Shown: piece after piece, positions 8,939 to 18,055 of the stretch
How positions within the stretch are numbered: the first letter of the stretch is position 1
Layout of the letters: every line of letters begins with the position of its first letter
Source of the DNA: Collimonas sp. OK242
GTDB taxonomy: Bacteria > Pseudomonadota > Gammaproteobacteria > Burkholderiales > Burkholderiaceae_D
Reading direction: 5' to 3'
NCBI RefSeq assembly: GCF_900107095.1
Contig: NZ_FNOR01000001.1
Location: 62,001 to 126,000, forward strand
Length of the DNA stretch: 64,000 bases
The notes under the pieces: model-generated
Databases searched by the model: none
Seen by the model: the letters and a program-made list of their open reading frames with translations, nothing else
What the model was told of the DNA's origin: nothing
Translations under genes and position numbers: made by a program

Positions 8939-9513
8939 TGCAGGCCTCCCCGGAAGAACGAGGGTTTAGCCTGGTCGAGCTGATGATCACGATTGCCTTG
9001 GCAGCAATTCTGATGGCGGTCGCCATACCTTCGTTCTCCAGCTGGATCCGGAACACCAAGATCAGGTCCACCGCCGAGGCGCTGCAAAACGGCATCCGGC
9101 TGGCAAAAACCGAGGCGGTGCGGCGCAGCCGGCTGGTCGATTTCCGGCTGACCGCAGTAAAGCCGGAAAAGGATGCGGCAAGATCCAGGAGCGGTACCAA
9201 CTGGTACGTTCAGCAAAATGCTGCGCTGCTGGCATCCGATTCAAGCGACGCGGATTACAACCTTTTTGTCCAGGGATCTTCACTGTCAGGCGCAAATGCC
9301 AATGTTACCGTGGCAGGCAGTGTGGACACAGTGACATTTGATAGTCTGGGACGTGTAGTGTCTATTTCAGGTAATAGCCCTCCCTACACCTTTGACATCA
9401 ATACTGCCGATGCCGGTTATCGCAAGCTCAGAGTTGTTGTCACAGCTAGCGGCCAGATTCGCATGTGCGATCCCCAAATTACGTTATCCAGCACAACTCC
9501 GACAGGTTGCTAA
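8929..9513 (+). CDS. FimT/GspH-type minor pseudopilin
   Basis: 194 residues from ATG 8929; an alternative ATG at 8938 overlaps the pilE stop by one base. The leader ends ERG/FSLVELMITIALAAI, a prepilin peptidase site with E5. The following SWIRNTKIRSTAEALQNGIR and LAKTEAVRR segments are the signature of the GspH/FimT family. It probably primes pilus assembly with PilV, PilW, PilX and PilE, and FimT homologues can bind DNA during natural transformation. Overlap with pilE and direct abutment to pilV indicate one operon. Confidence 0.9.
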   Translation: MRVMQASPEERGFSLVELMITIALAAILMAVAIPSFSSWIRNTKIRSTAEALQNGIRLAKTEAVRRSRLVDFRLTAVKPEKDAARSRSGTNWYVQQNAALLASDSSDADYNLFVQGSSLSGANANVTVAGSVDTVTFDSLGRVVSISGNSPPYTFDINTADAGYRKLRVVVTASGQIRMCDPQITLSSTTPTGC

Positions 9514-9993
9514 ATGATGAGCCAATCCCCGAAACAACAAGGCGGCTTCATGCTGATCGAGGTCCTGGTTGCGATTCTGATTTTTTCGTTCGGCATCCTG
9601 GGCCTGGTTGGTCTGCAAGCCGCAAGCACCGCTAACTCCATCAGCGCCGAAGACCGCAGCCAGGCAGCGCTGCTTACCGATAATCTGGTTGCCATTCTTT
9701 GGAGTAAAAGCAAATTGGTGAATGGCAGTTGCGATCTGCTATGTGCGGCCGATGGCGGCAATGCGAAAGACTACGCAAACTGGCAGAGCAAGGTAAAGAC
9801 AGCGTTCCAGGGCGGGGCAGGGGTAGCCACGCTCGATGCCAGTAATCCCGCTTTGGTCACGGTCAGCATTACCTGGACTGCCGCTGTCAAAACCGCCGTC
9901 AAAACCGCTGCCGATACGGGCGGCAGCAGCAATAAAAAAACCGCTTCCGCAGCGGCCAGTCACAGCTATAACACTGAGGTAGTGGTGCAATGA
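9514..9993 (+). CDS. pilV: Type IV pilus minor pilin PilV
   Basis: 159 residues. The leader is MMSQSPKQQGG/FMLIEVLVAILIF, with mature E5 and the PilV-type segment SFGILGLVGLQAAS. The remainder is a small polar globular head with an Ala/Lys-rich stretch (KTAVKTAADTGGSSNKKT) near the C terminus. It starts immediately after the preceding stop and its own stop overlaps the pilW ATG by four bases. Expected role is the minor-pilin priming complex that carries PilY1. Confidence 0.9.
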   Translation: MMSQSPKQQGGFMLIEVLVAILIFSFGILGLVGLQAASTANSISAEDRSQAALLTDNLVAILWSKSKLVNGSCDLLCAADGGNAKDYANWQSKVKTAFQGGAGVATLDASNPALVTVSITWTAAVKTAVKTAADTGGSSNKKTASAAASHSYNTEVVVQ

Positions 9994-11168
9994 AAAAATC
10001 ATTCAAATGCACCGTAGCGCCGTTATATCCGCGATTTCAGCGCGGCCTGAGTCTGATCGAGCTGATGGTGGCGATGGTTATCGGCCTGGTGGTATCGCTG
10101 GCGATTTTCAGCGTGATGTCGGTCAGCGAGGCCCGCAAAAGAAATACCACCGGCGCCAACGACATGAACCAGAACGGCGCTTTTGCACTGTATCAGCTGG
10201 ACCAGGCAATCAGGAGTGCTGGCACCGGGTTTTCCCAACGGTACGCCCTGACCTTCGGTTGTGCGATCAACGCCAACAATAGCGGCAAGGCGGTGATCCC
10301 GCCGGCCTCGCTGCCAAGTCCGTTTTCCAGCCTGACGGCAAATATCGGCGGCGCCTTCCGTATGGCGCCGGTGATTATCTCGCAAGATCCAAACGGCAAG
10401 CTTTCCGATACTCTGATCGTGATGGCGGGTTCCGCCGGCTACGGTGAAATGCCGATCGAGTCGACCAGCGTCCCCACTGCCAGCCCGAGTGCGCTACACC
10501 TGTTGAATACGCTGTCTTTTTCTGCAGGGCAGCAATTGCTGGTGGCCGAGCGTCCTGGCGACAGCAGCGGATCGCTATCCGCATGTCTGCTTGAATCGGT
10601 AGATAACACGTATTCGGGTTCCGCGAGTAGCGGTGTTTTGCCGCTGGGCGGGAAATTTTATACCGCCGGCACAGACAAGGCTCTGGCCAGCTATTCTTCC
10701 AGCTCGGTCGCTCTCAATCTTGGTTTCAATCCATCGTTCCAGCTTTATGGCGTGGGATCGAATAATGCCTTGGTCGCCTTCGATCTCTTGAATGGAACTG
10801 CGGCCGGTGCCGACCTGATTGCCGACGGCGTGGTCGAGATGCACGCGATCTACGGTGTCGACAACGCCAACAACGGCACTATCGCCTGGACCGCGCCAAC
10901 GGGTACCTATGCTGCCAGCGCGCTGCTGGACGGCAGTGTCGATGCCGGCAAGCGGATTGCCGCCATCAAGGCAATCCGCATCGGCTTGATCACCCGTTCC
11001 GCGGTTGAGGATAAGAACGTGGTTTTATCAACAGCGACCTTGCCGGCCATGTTCGACGGCACGGCATTTTCCTATGCCAAGACCTTAAGCGAGGGGGAAC
11101 AGAAATTCCGATATCGCGTGCTGGACGCCACGATTCCCTTGCGCAATGCGCTTGTAGTGAGCGACTGA
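9990..11168 (+). CDS. pilW: Type IV pilus assembly protein PilW
   Basis: 392 residues. A longer than usual leader ends RFQRG/LSLIELMVAMVIGLVV, giving mature E5 and a hydrophobic N-terminal helix. ARKRNTTGANDMNQNGAFAL and YQLDQAIRSAG follow, characteristic of PilW. The large extracytoplasmic domain has several Cys. It overlaps pilV by four bases and is followed by pilX after 12 bases, as in classical pilVWX clusters. Confidence 0.92.
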   Translation: MKKSFKCTVAPLYPRFQRGLSLIELMVAMVIGLVVSLAIFSVMSVSEARKRNTTGANDMNQNGAFALYQLDQAIRSAGTGFSQRYALTFGCAINANNSGKAVIPPASLPSPFSSLTANIGGAFRMAPVIISQDPNGKLSDTLIVMAGSAGYGEMPIESTSVPTASPSALHLLNTLSFSAGQQLLVAERPGDSSGSLSACLLESVDNTYSGSASSGVLPLGGKFYTAGTDKALASYSSSSVALNLGFNPSFQLYGVGSNNALVAFDLLNGTAAGADLIADGVVEMHAIYGVDNANNGTIAWTAPTGTYAASALLDGSVDAGKRIAAIKAIRIGLITRSAVEDKNVVLSTATLPAMFDGTAFSYAKTLSEGEQKFRYRVLDATIPLRNALVVSD

Positions 11169-11180
11169 CGAAGACATGCC

Positions 11181-11828
11181 ATGATCCCATCTCCCTATTT
11201 TCCATCCGCTCAATTAGAGTCCGGCGATTTGCTTCAAGCACCCACAATCAGTCTGGCATCAAACCGATGCATAAGGCAGCGCGGATCCGTATTGATCATG
11301 GCTCTGATTTCCCTGCTGATACTGATGCTGGCCAGCGTAGCGCTGATCAGTTCGACCGACACTTCTTTGCTGACCGCTGGCAACCTGGCCTTTAAGCGCG
11401 ATCTGGCGAACCAGTCTGAACGCGCCGTAGCGCAGATCCGGAGCAAGTTTGTCAGCGGCGCGCTAGTGCCGGAGACGGCTCTGTACAACGACCACCTGGA
11501 CCAGAATTACTGGGCTCACGCCTTGCCGTCGACTTCGAAAAAATTGCCCGGTATCCCGGATGTATTGATAGCATCGGCAAAAAAAGACGACATCAACGAC
11601 GCCGCCGCAGGCATCAGGTTGCGTTACGTGATTGACCGGATGTGCATAGCGGGTACGACGGTGCCCGACAAATCGGCTTGCACCATGGGTTCGTTTGTCG
11701 ATGACAAAGGGGGGGGCGTCGACTCCAAAAAGGTGAGTGTGGATCTGGGGCCCGTCTATCGGCTCACGATCATGGCGCTCGGCCCGCGCAATACCCAGAC
11801 ATTTACCCAGACTACGTTCACTCACTAA
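11181..11828 (+). CDS. pilX: Type IV pilus assembly protein PilX
   Basis: 215 residues from ATG 11181. The hydrophobic N-terminal segment RQRGSVLIMALISLLILML has the PilX pattern: a G before the helix and no E5. It continues ASVALISSTDTSLLTAGNLA. Roughly 33 residues precede the cleavage-like Gly, which is long; a later non-ATG start is possible. PilX normally interacts with PilY1 and PilW in the pilus tip. It lies between pilW and pilY1. Confidence 0.85.
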   Translation: MIPSPYFPSAQLESGDLLQAPTISLASNRCIRQRGSVLIMALISLLILMLASVALISSTDTSLLTAGNLAFKRDLANQSERAVAQIRSKFVSGALVPETALYNDHLDQNYWAHALPSTSKKLPGIPDVLIASAKKDDINDAAAGIRLRYVIDRMCIAGTTVPDKSACTMGSFVDDKGGGVDSKKVSVDLGPVYRLTIMALGPRNTQTFTQTTFTH

Positions 11829-11887
11829 AGTGCAGACGGCTGGCGGGCGCATTCTTACCCATTCGGCATAAACAGGAGCATCAGTAC

Positions 11888-14800
11888 ATGAATCGAATCC
11901 CGAAAGTGAAACAGGCGTCGCATTGGCTGAACGGCTTGCTGCTAGCAGCGTTGATGCTGGGCAGCGTAGGCGCGCCGAGTGCGGCGCAAGCGCAAACCGC
12001 GCTTAACGACACGCCGATGTTCAGCAACATCATCGTACCCTCCAATGTGCTGCTCGCCTTGTCGGTTGAATGGCCTACCGCGACCAGCCGCGCGCATACA
12101 GACCCGTATGCATCGAGCTCAACGTTTATCGGCTATTTTGATCCTGGCAAATGCTACGACTACGACAATAACAACGGCTATTTTGCGCCAAGCCAGGCCG
12201 CCAATAACCACGTCTGTTCCGGCCAATGGAGCGGCAATTTCCTGAATTGGGCGACTACGGCAACCATTGACCCCTTCCGCTGGGCGTTGACCGGCGGCTA
12301 TCGGGTAATAGACACCAAGACTGCCACGGTATTGCAAAAAAGCTTTGCGCCGGCAAATCAAGGGGGGGCGAGCAAATTTCCGGTTCAGTCCATTACCAAT
12401 GATTCTGCGACGATCAGCGGCGCTACGCCGTTTAGCGGCAAGAACTGGAATAATATTTATGTGCGTGTGTATAACTTGGGGACTTCGATGCGGGTGTCGA
12501 ACACGAATGACCGCACCAATATTCGCGCAAGTGCAGATACGACTTTCCCTGTTTTCGTTACCAAGGTGCCCAAGTCGAAAGAAAAGGACCCCGCGGCGTC
12601 GAGCACGACTGACGGCGGTACCTACGATATACCGGTAATGGTCAAGGTCTGCGATCCGAAGGCGGTGTCGCTGGAAGCCAACTGCACCAAATACGGCAGC
12701 GATATATACAAACCTACTGGCCTGATTCAAAACTATGCCGACAAATTGCGGTTCGCGGCGTTCTCATATCTCAACGATCCGAACCCGCTGCGTGATGGCG
12801 GCGTATTGCGCGCCAGGATGAAAGCGGTCGGCCCCAAGACGCTGGTGCCGGGCTCGACCAGTATCGACAACCTGCAAAAGGAGTGGGATCCCGATACCGG
12901 TATCTTTGCAGATAATCCCGATAACGCCGACGCCGCAGCCACCGGAAACGTCACCGGCAGCACCATAAGCAACAGCGGCGTCATCAATTACTTGAATAAA
13001 TTCGGCCTTGCCGGCCACAGCTACAAGTCCTCGGATCCGGTTAGCGAATTGTATTACGCGGCGATCCGCTATCTCAGGCATGTAGGAAACGTTCCTGAAT
13101 ACACCGGCGGTCTGACTGATGCGATGGCTGACGGCTTTCCGGTAATTAGCAACTGGGACGATCCGGTCCAGTATGCGTGCCAGAAGAATTTCATTATCGG
13201 TATCGGCGACGAAAATACCCACGCCGATTCAAATCTTCCTGGAAGCGCCTTTAAGTGGGACGCTCAGTCCAGCCAAGACGCAACTAAAAAGAGTCCAAGT
13301 CAGGAACCGACCATGCCAGCGAGTGTCGCATCGGACCTGCCGGCGTCGAAGCAGGATAAGTGGCCATTCAATGTCACGGACGCAACCAATCAAGTTGGAA
13401 CTCTGGATGGGATAGCTAATCTTGGAACGACTTACCTGGCGTTGTGCGGCGGTTGCCAGCAGAGTACTTTTTTTATTGCCGGCCTGGCCTATGCGGCCCA
13501 CACCAGCGATTTGCGGCCTAACGATTTTACTAAATCTGCACGCGATGCGAATGGCAATCAAGTAACCTCTAAATTGTTCAAGACTACCGCTACCACCTAC
13601 TGGCTGGATGTGATGGAAGGTGGGACAGAGAGTGCAAAAAATCAATACTGGCTGGCCGCCAAATACGGTGGCTTCACGGTTGCTGATGGTTATAGCACCT
13701 ATGGAAATACCAGCCCGTTGGCGCAATCGAGCTGGAACAAAACCGGCGACACGGATCGGAACGGCGATTTGCGGCCGGATAATTATTACGACGCAGGCAA
13801 GGCTGACCTGATGGTGTCGTCCCTGAGCGATGCATTTAAAAGCATCAGTTCGGCATCGCAGTTTTCTTCGTCGCTGGCGGTGGCGTCTCCCAACAACATC
13901 ACCGATGGCACGATCAGCTACAGTACACAATATTTCGCGGCTGACTGGTCGGGCGACCTGGTTGCCAGTACGTTGCAGTTCGATGCGACCAGCGGTCAAA
14001 TAGCCTCGAAAACATCCGTATGGGATGCGCGTGCGCTGCTGGAGGGGCAAGCGGCTGTCACCGGCAGCGGCAAAAAGCAGGTCGCAGGCTGGGACACACA
14101 ACGCTTCATCGCCACCAGCGACGGCGGCCAAGGCGTGCCGTTCCGCGCCACCAATATTGGCGACGCAGGCAATGCCGCCGCCCTGGCCGTGGCAGGCGCG
14201 AGCGCCGACGAAGTCGTCAATTTCCTGCGCGGCGACCGCAGCAAGGAAGGCAAGCCATTCCGTCAACGCGCTTTTCTGCTAGGCGATATTGTTACGTCCA
14301 AGGCTTATCCGGTGGCCGCGCCGGCGGCGACCTATGCGGATTCCAGCAATCCAGGCTATAGCAGTTTCGTCAATTCCCACAAAACGCGCGGCACGGTGGT
14401 GTACGTTGGTGCCAATGACGGCATGCTGCATGCTTTCGACGGCGGCTTGACCGGCGGTAAAGAGCTGTTCGCCTACGTGCCTAGTTTCTTGTACCAGGGG
14501 CCATCCGCCACTCCTGCAGTGAACGGCCTGGCTGCGCTGACCAGCGCCAATTACATCCATCATTTTTATGTCGATGCGACGCCGGTGGTGACCGATGTCG
14601 ATTTTGGCAACGCCGGCAGCGTCAAGACTTCTGCCGATTGGCGTTCCTTGCTGGTGGGCGGCCTGGGCAAGGGCGGCAAGGGCTACTATGCGCTTGACGT
14701 CACCGATCCCGGCACGCTGAACAATGAAACCAATCTCGCCAAAGCTGTCCTGTGGGAGTTTAGCGACTCCACCATGGGTTATAGCTACGGTCCTGCGAAT

Positions 14801-15769
14801 GTGGTGAAAACCGCCAGGTATGGCTGGGTGGTAATCCTGACTTCAGGTTACAACAATGCCGACGGCAAAGGCTATTTTTATATCGTCAATCCCAGCAACG
14901 GCAAATTGCTGGAACCACCGATTTCGACCGGCGCCGGCACTGCAAGCGCACCGGCCGGCCTGGCTCAGGCGACCGCCTATGTCGGCGACTATACCGATTA
15001 CACCGCCGACGCCGTGTATGCAAGTGATCTGCTGGGCAATGTATGGCGCCTGGACTTAACCAAAACCACCGGTGCCGGTTACGATGCACCGACGCAAATC
15101 GCTTTGCTGACGGATTCCTCCAGCGCCGCTACGGTACAGCCTGTCACCACCCGGCCGCTGATCGAGGTTGACAAGAATTCACTGAAACGTTACGTGCTGA
15201 TCGGCACCGGCAAGTTGCTGGCGGATAGCGATATCAAGAGTAGCCAGCAGCAAACTTTTTACGCCATCAACGATGGCACCGGCAGCCGCTTCGATACCAG
15301 CGCGACCTTGCCGGCCGCTGTCGGCAAATATCCGATTACCCGCGCCAACCTGAATAACGATACGGATGTGGCAAACGGCATTGGAGCAACTCCCCAAAAG
15401 CCCTCCGGCTGGTATATCGATCTGGGGTTGAACGCTAACAATATTGCGCAGCGCGTGACATCCCAAGCAGCTGCAAACGGCGGCATAGTGGCGTTTGCCG
15501 CCAATCTGCCGGATGGCGATGTCTGCACTCCCTCGGGCAGCAATGATGTTTATGCCGTCAGCTACGGTACCGGAAAGTCACAGTTTTCCGATCTGCCATT
15601 CGTGACTACGGCGGGACTGAACAATGGTATCTATTTTGGAAATGTGAATGGAAAGGTCCCGGTGGTGACTAGCAATACTGACGGCACGGGTGATCTGCAT
15701 AAGACAACTTCTCCCTTGAATAATCCATTTAATCGCTTGAACTGGCGGCAGATTCCAGTTGTGAATTGA
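11888..15769 (+). CDS. pilY1: PilY1-type tip adhesin / pilus assembly protein
   Basis: 1293 residues. The signal peptide ends AAQAQ. The N-terminal half is Ser/Thr/Asp-rich, with a Ca-loop-like segment DTDRNGDLRPDN near residue 620. The C-terminal half (about 800-1230) contains the PilY1 seven-bladed propeller: VVYVGANDGMLHAFDGG, RSLLVGGLGKGGKGYYALDV, ADAVYASDLLGNVWRLDL. PilY1 proteins promote pilus extension, surface attachment and surface sensing from the pilus tip, often in a Ca-dependent way. The start has AACAGGAG upstream. The stop overlaps the next ATG by one base. Length is in the family's usual range. Confidence 0.93.
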   Translation: MNRIPKVKQASHWLNGLLLAALMLGSVGAPSAAQAQTALNDTPMFSNIIVPSNVLLALSVEWPTATSRAHTDPYASSSTFIGYFDPGKCYDYDNNNGYFAPSQAANNHVCSGQWSGNFLNWATTATIDPFRWALTGGYRVIDTKTATVLQKSFAPANQGGASKFPVQSITNDSATISGATPFSGKNWNNIYVRVYNLGTSMRVSNTNDRTNIRASADTTFPVFVTKVPKSKEKDPAASSTTDGGTYDIPVMVKVCDPKAVSLEANCTKYGSDIYKPTGLIQNYADKLRFAAFSYLNDPNPLRDGGVLRARMKAVGPKTLVPGSTSIDNLQKEWDPDTGIFADNPDNADAAATGNVTGSTISNSGVINYLNKFGLAGHSYKSSDPVSELYYAAIRYLRHVGNVPEYTGGLTDAMADGFPVISNWDDPVQYACQKNFIIGIGDENTHADSNLPGSAFKWDAQSSQDATKKSPSQEPTMPASVASDLPASKQDKWPFNVTDATNQVGTLDGIANLGTTYLALCGGCQQSTFFIAGLAYAAHTSDLRPNDFTKSARDANGNQVTSKLFKTTATTYWLDVMEGGTESAKNQYWLAAKYGGFTVADGYSTYGNTSPLAQSSWNKTGDTDRNGDLRPDNYYDAGKADLMVSSLSDAFKSISSASQFSSSLAVASPNNITDGTISYSTQYFAADWSGDLVASTLQFDATSGQIASKTSVWDARALLEGQAAVTGSGKKQVAGWDTQRFIATSDGGQGVPFRATNIGDAGNAAALAVAGASADEVVNFLRGDRSKEGKPFRQRAFLLGDIVTSKAYPVAAPAATYADSSNPGYSSFVNSHKTRGTVVYVGANDGMLHAFDGGLTGGKELFAYVPSFLYQGPSATPAVNGLAALTSANYIHHFYVDATPVVTDVDFGNAGSVKTSADWRSLLVGGLGKGGKGYYALDVTDPGTLNNETNLAKAVLWEFSDSTMGYSYGPANVVKTARYGWVVILTSGYNNADGKGYFYIVNPSNGKLLEPPISTGAGTASAPAGLAQATAYVGDYTDYTADAVYASDLLGNVWRLDLTKTTGAGYDAPTQIALLTDSSSAATVQPVTTRPLIEVDKNSLKRYVLIGTGKLLADSDIKSSQQQTFYAINDGTGSRFDTSATLPAAVGKYPITRANLNNDTDVANGIGATPQKPSGWYIDLGLNANNIAQRVTSQAAANGGIVAFAANLPDGDVCTPSGSNDVYAVSYGTGKSQFSDLPFVTTAGLNNGIYFGNVNGKVPVVTSNTDGTGDLHKTTSPLNNPFNRLNWRQIPVVN

Positions 15770-16389
15770 TGGCATGTGCAGTGGTTTATCGAGGCCGCAA
15801 GGGACTGCGACAGGTCCGTTGCGGCATGAAGCTGCGTCATTGGCTTGGTGCTGCGGCATCCTTTGCGATCCATCTGTCGGTATTGATGCTGTGCTGGCAT
15901 CGGACGAGTGTTGCCGGATTGCCGGCGGCGCCATCTGATCGCGATATGAGCAAGCGCATGGAAGTGGTCCTTATTTCTGCCACGCCTTCCACCGCAGAAC
16001 GCGCGCAGTCAATTGCGGGGAGAGCTGTCTTTGAAACACCGTCGACAGTACCGCCGCCTGCGCCATCGCTGCCGATATTCTACGGGCCGCAAGAAGTCGA
16101 CAAGAACGCTTCGCCATACAGTGCGCCAGATCCGGACTTGTTGGCAGGGGTTGTTGCTTCGGGATTGCCGATCCGCTTGCGCCTGTATATCGACGCCAAT
16201 GGCGTGGTGACCAGTATCGAGAAATTGCAAGCTCTTGCGGATGATCAGGAAGCATTTGAACGGATAGAGCGGATGTTGCGTGGCACCGCTTTCATGCCGG
16301 CCAGGTTAGCGGGAGCCGATGTCAATTCATATCAAGACCTGGAATTTCATATCGGCCCGGAACTGAATAAAACGGCTGTAGCGGAATAG
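15769..16389 (+). CDS. TonB C-terminal-like protein of the pilin operon
   Basis: 206 residues from ATG 15769, whose first base is the last base of the pilY1 stop. A basic N terminus is followed by one TM (about WLGAAASFAIHLSVLMLCW), a Pro-rich middle (TVPPPAPSLP) and a C-terminal domain IRLRLYIDANGVVTSIEKL ending ...AFMPARLAGADV. The last part has the beta-strand layout of the TonB-C/energy-transducer domain. No ExbB/ExbD genes are nearby. The role in the pilin operon is unknown; a periplasmic spanning protein that interacts with the pilus secretin or peptidoglycan is possible. Confidence 0.65.
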   Translation: MACAVVYRGRKGLRQVRCGMKLRHWLGAAASFAIHLSVLMLCWHRTSVAGLPAAPSDRDMSKRMEVVLISATPSTAERAQSIAGRAVFETPSTVPPPAPSLPIFYGPQEVDKNASPYSAPDPDLLAGVVASGLPIRLRLYIDANGVVTSIEKLQALADDQEAFERIERMLRGTAFMPARLAGADVNSYQDLEFHIGPELNKTAVAE

Positions 16390-16477
16390 GATGCAAGGAA
16401 GAAGCATGGTTGCAATAGATGATGTTGCGTGCCAGGGATATACGAATGAAGTACAAGAGAATCGACAGGAAATAAAA

Positions 16478-16768
16478 ATGGAAACTTCCAGGACTAACGA
16501 TATGTGGCAATTCATACAGTCGCAAAACAGTCATCTGAGAATGACGGATTTGAAGGTGGCAAGTCTCTTGGGGGCTTTGACAGGGATAACGCTGGCAATT
16601 CTCATCATGATCCGCTGGCATAGGGACGGATGGAGCGCGGATCTGTATCTGATGAGCGCGATGTGTATCGTCGGAATAAGTGCATTTTTTGTCTATGGCA
16701 GCCTGGTCCTGGCGAGAAGCAAGGAAGATTCTCCACAGAGCACAGAAAGGCGCCGCGATCCCGCATAG
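16478..16768 (+). CDS. Small two-TM membrane protein, PycTM-like layout
   Basis: 96 residues from ATG 16478, chosen for AGGAA six bases upstream; an in-frame ATG at 16391 would add 29 poorly structured residues. A polar N-terminal helix runs into SHLRMTDLKVASLLGALTG, the start of TM1. TM2 is LYLMSAMCIVGISAFFVYG, followed by a charged tail. The motif of a TD-x-K-A before TM1 and two TMs resembles the PycTM effector module of Pycsar systems, but no nucleotide cyclase is adjacent, so this is only a layout similarity. It is probably the last gene of the pilin operon. Confidence 0.5.
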   Translation: METSRTNDMWQFIQSQNSHLRMTDLKVASLLGALTGITLAILIMIRWHRDGWSADLYLMSAMCIVGISAFFVYGSLVLARSKEDSPQSTERRRDPA

Positions 16769-16855
16769 GCGGGCGGTGGAAGCTGTCTGGAAAAGATTTT
16801 TTTGCCGGGCGGAATTTCAGGCTTACGAACTATGCCCGTTCCTAAGTTTTGTATT

Positions 16856-16910
16856 CCTACACCAAAATCAGGATCTCCTGATATTTCCCTGTCCAGACTC
16901 TCATTATGCT
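16856..16910 (+). promoter_or_regulatory. Shared-architecture promoter P3, upstream of a periplasmic binding protein
   Basis: CCTACA (16856-16861), six bases, TCAGGATCTCCTGA (16868-16881), 23 bases, then TATGCT (16905-16910). The second box and its right flank (GATATTTCC) are almost identical to those of P2. Predicted start is near 16917, about 70 bases before the ATG at 16988. Confidence 0.65.
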
Positions 16911-16987
16911 GAGTTCGGCACGATGGCTGCCACATGCGGGCATTTGGAATGCGCCGCATTTATTTCCTCATATGACAAGGTGGCTCA

Positions 16988-17899
16988 ATGCACACTGGTG
17001 TTTTTTTTCGGCCGGGATATTCCATTCTTGCCTCGCTGCTGCTGGGCTCATCGCTGTTCTCTCCGCCGGCAATTGCCGGCGCCACGCTGGCGAAAATCCG
17101 TGACACCCAAACCATCACGCTTGCCTATCGGGAAACCACTGCGCCATTCTCGTATCTGGATGCGGATAAGAAACCTATCGGCTTCACGCTCGATCTCTGT
17201 TCGAAAATCGTTGACGGCGTACGACGGGAATTGAAGCTGCCGCAATTGAAAGTGAATTATCTGGCAGTGACGCCTTCGACTCGCATAGCCGCGGTCACCA
17301 GCGGCAAGGCCGACCTGGAATGCGGCACCACCACCAACAATGCCGAACGGCGCAAGCAGGTGGCGTTTACGGTGCCGCATTTTTTTGCGGGAGTGCGGAT
17401 GGCGGTGCGGGCAGATTCCGGGATCAGGAATTGGGCCGACTTGCGCGGAAAACGAGTCGTGACAACCAAGGGCACCACCACCGTCAAGCTGCTAAACGAT
17501 AGAAATAAAGTAAGAGCGCTGGCCTTGAACCTGGTTGATGGCGCGGATCACGCCGAATCGTTCAGCATGCTTGAAAAAGGGCAGGCCGACGCTTTCGTGA
17601 TGGACGACGTTATCCTGTTCGGGTTGCGCGCGAATATGAGAAATCCTGCTGATTTCGTGATCGTCGGGGATGCAATGTCGGTGGAACCCTATGCCATCAT
17701 GTTAAGCAAAGATGATGCGGAATTCAAAACGCTGGTCGACCGCGAGATGGCGAACATGGAGAACGATGGGGATTTCCGCAAGATCTACAACAGATGGTTC
17801 ATGAGTCCGGTTCCGCCGAAAGGGAAGAGCATGGATATGCCGATGGGATATCTGTTACGGGATTCGATTATCTTCCCGACCGATAAGGTAGGGGATTGA
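16988..17899 (+). CDS. Amino-acid-type periplasmic substrate-binding protein
   Basis: 303 residues. The signal peptide ends PPAIAGA. The family-3 (glutamate/aspartate-type) bacterial extracellular solute-binding fold shows in TITLAYRETTAPFSYLD, KPIGFTLDLCSKIV, DLECGTTTNNAERRKQVAFT, DLRGKRVVTTKGTTTV and KGQADAFVMDDVIL. AAGGTGG before the ATG supports this start. No ABC permease or ATPase genes adjoin it, so it either works with a transporter encoded elsewhere or serves as a ligand-binding partner for signalling. It has its own promoter P3, in the same family as the pilin and adhesin promoters. Confidence 0.85.
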   Translation: MHTGVFFRPGYSILASLLLGSSLFSPPAIAGATLAKIRDTQTITLAYRETTAPFSYLDADKKPIGFTLDLCSKIVDGVRRELKLPQLKVNYLAVTPSTRIAAVTSGKADLECGTTTNNAERRKQVAFTVPHFFAGVRMAVRADSGIRNWADLRGKRVVTTKGTTTVKLLNDRNKVRALALNLVDGADHAESFSMLEKGQADAFVMDDVILFGLRANMRNPADFVIVGDAMSVEPYAIMLSKDDAEFKTLVDREMANMENDGDFRKIYNRWFMSPVPPKGKSMDMPMGYLLRDSIIFPTDKVGD

Positions 17900-17956
17900 G
17901 CACCGCCGCAACCTTCGCCGCACGCGGAAATTCACCGAAGACACATTGAGAAATAA

Positions 17957-17982
17957 GGCAGCCATCGGCATCGATGGCTGCC
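17957..17982. terminator. Strong hairpin after the binding-protein gene
   Basis: GGCAGCCATCG, loop GCAT, CGATGGCTGCC: a perfect 11-4-11 stem. It lies 58 bases after the binding-protein stop and between convergent genes. No T-tract follows directly, so it may act as a bidirectional transcription barrier or an mRNA end-stabilizing hairpin. Confidence 0.6.
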
Positions 17983-18055
17983 TGCTGCGCTTAAGCCCGG
18001 ATTTTTTTTACGAAAAACAGGCGCGAAGAGATGCAGCTCGGACATGCAGCAGTGC

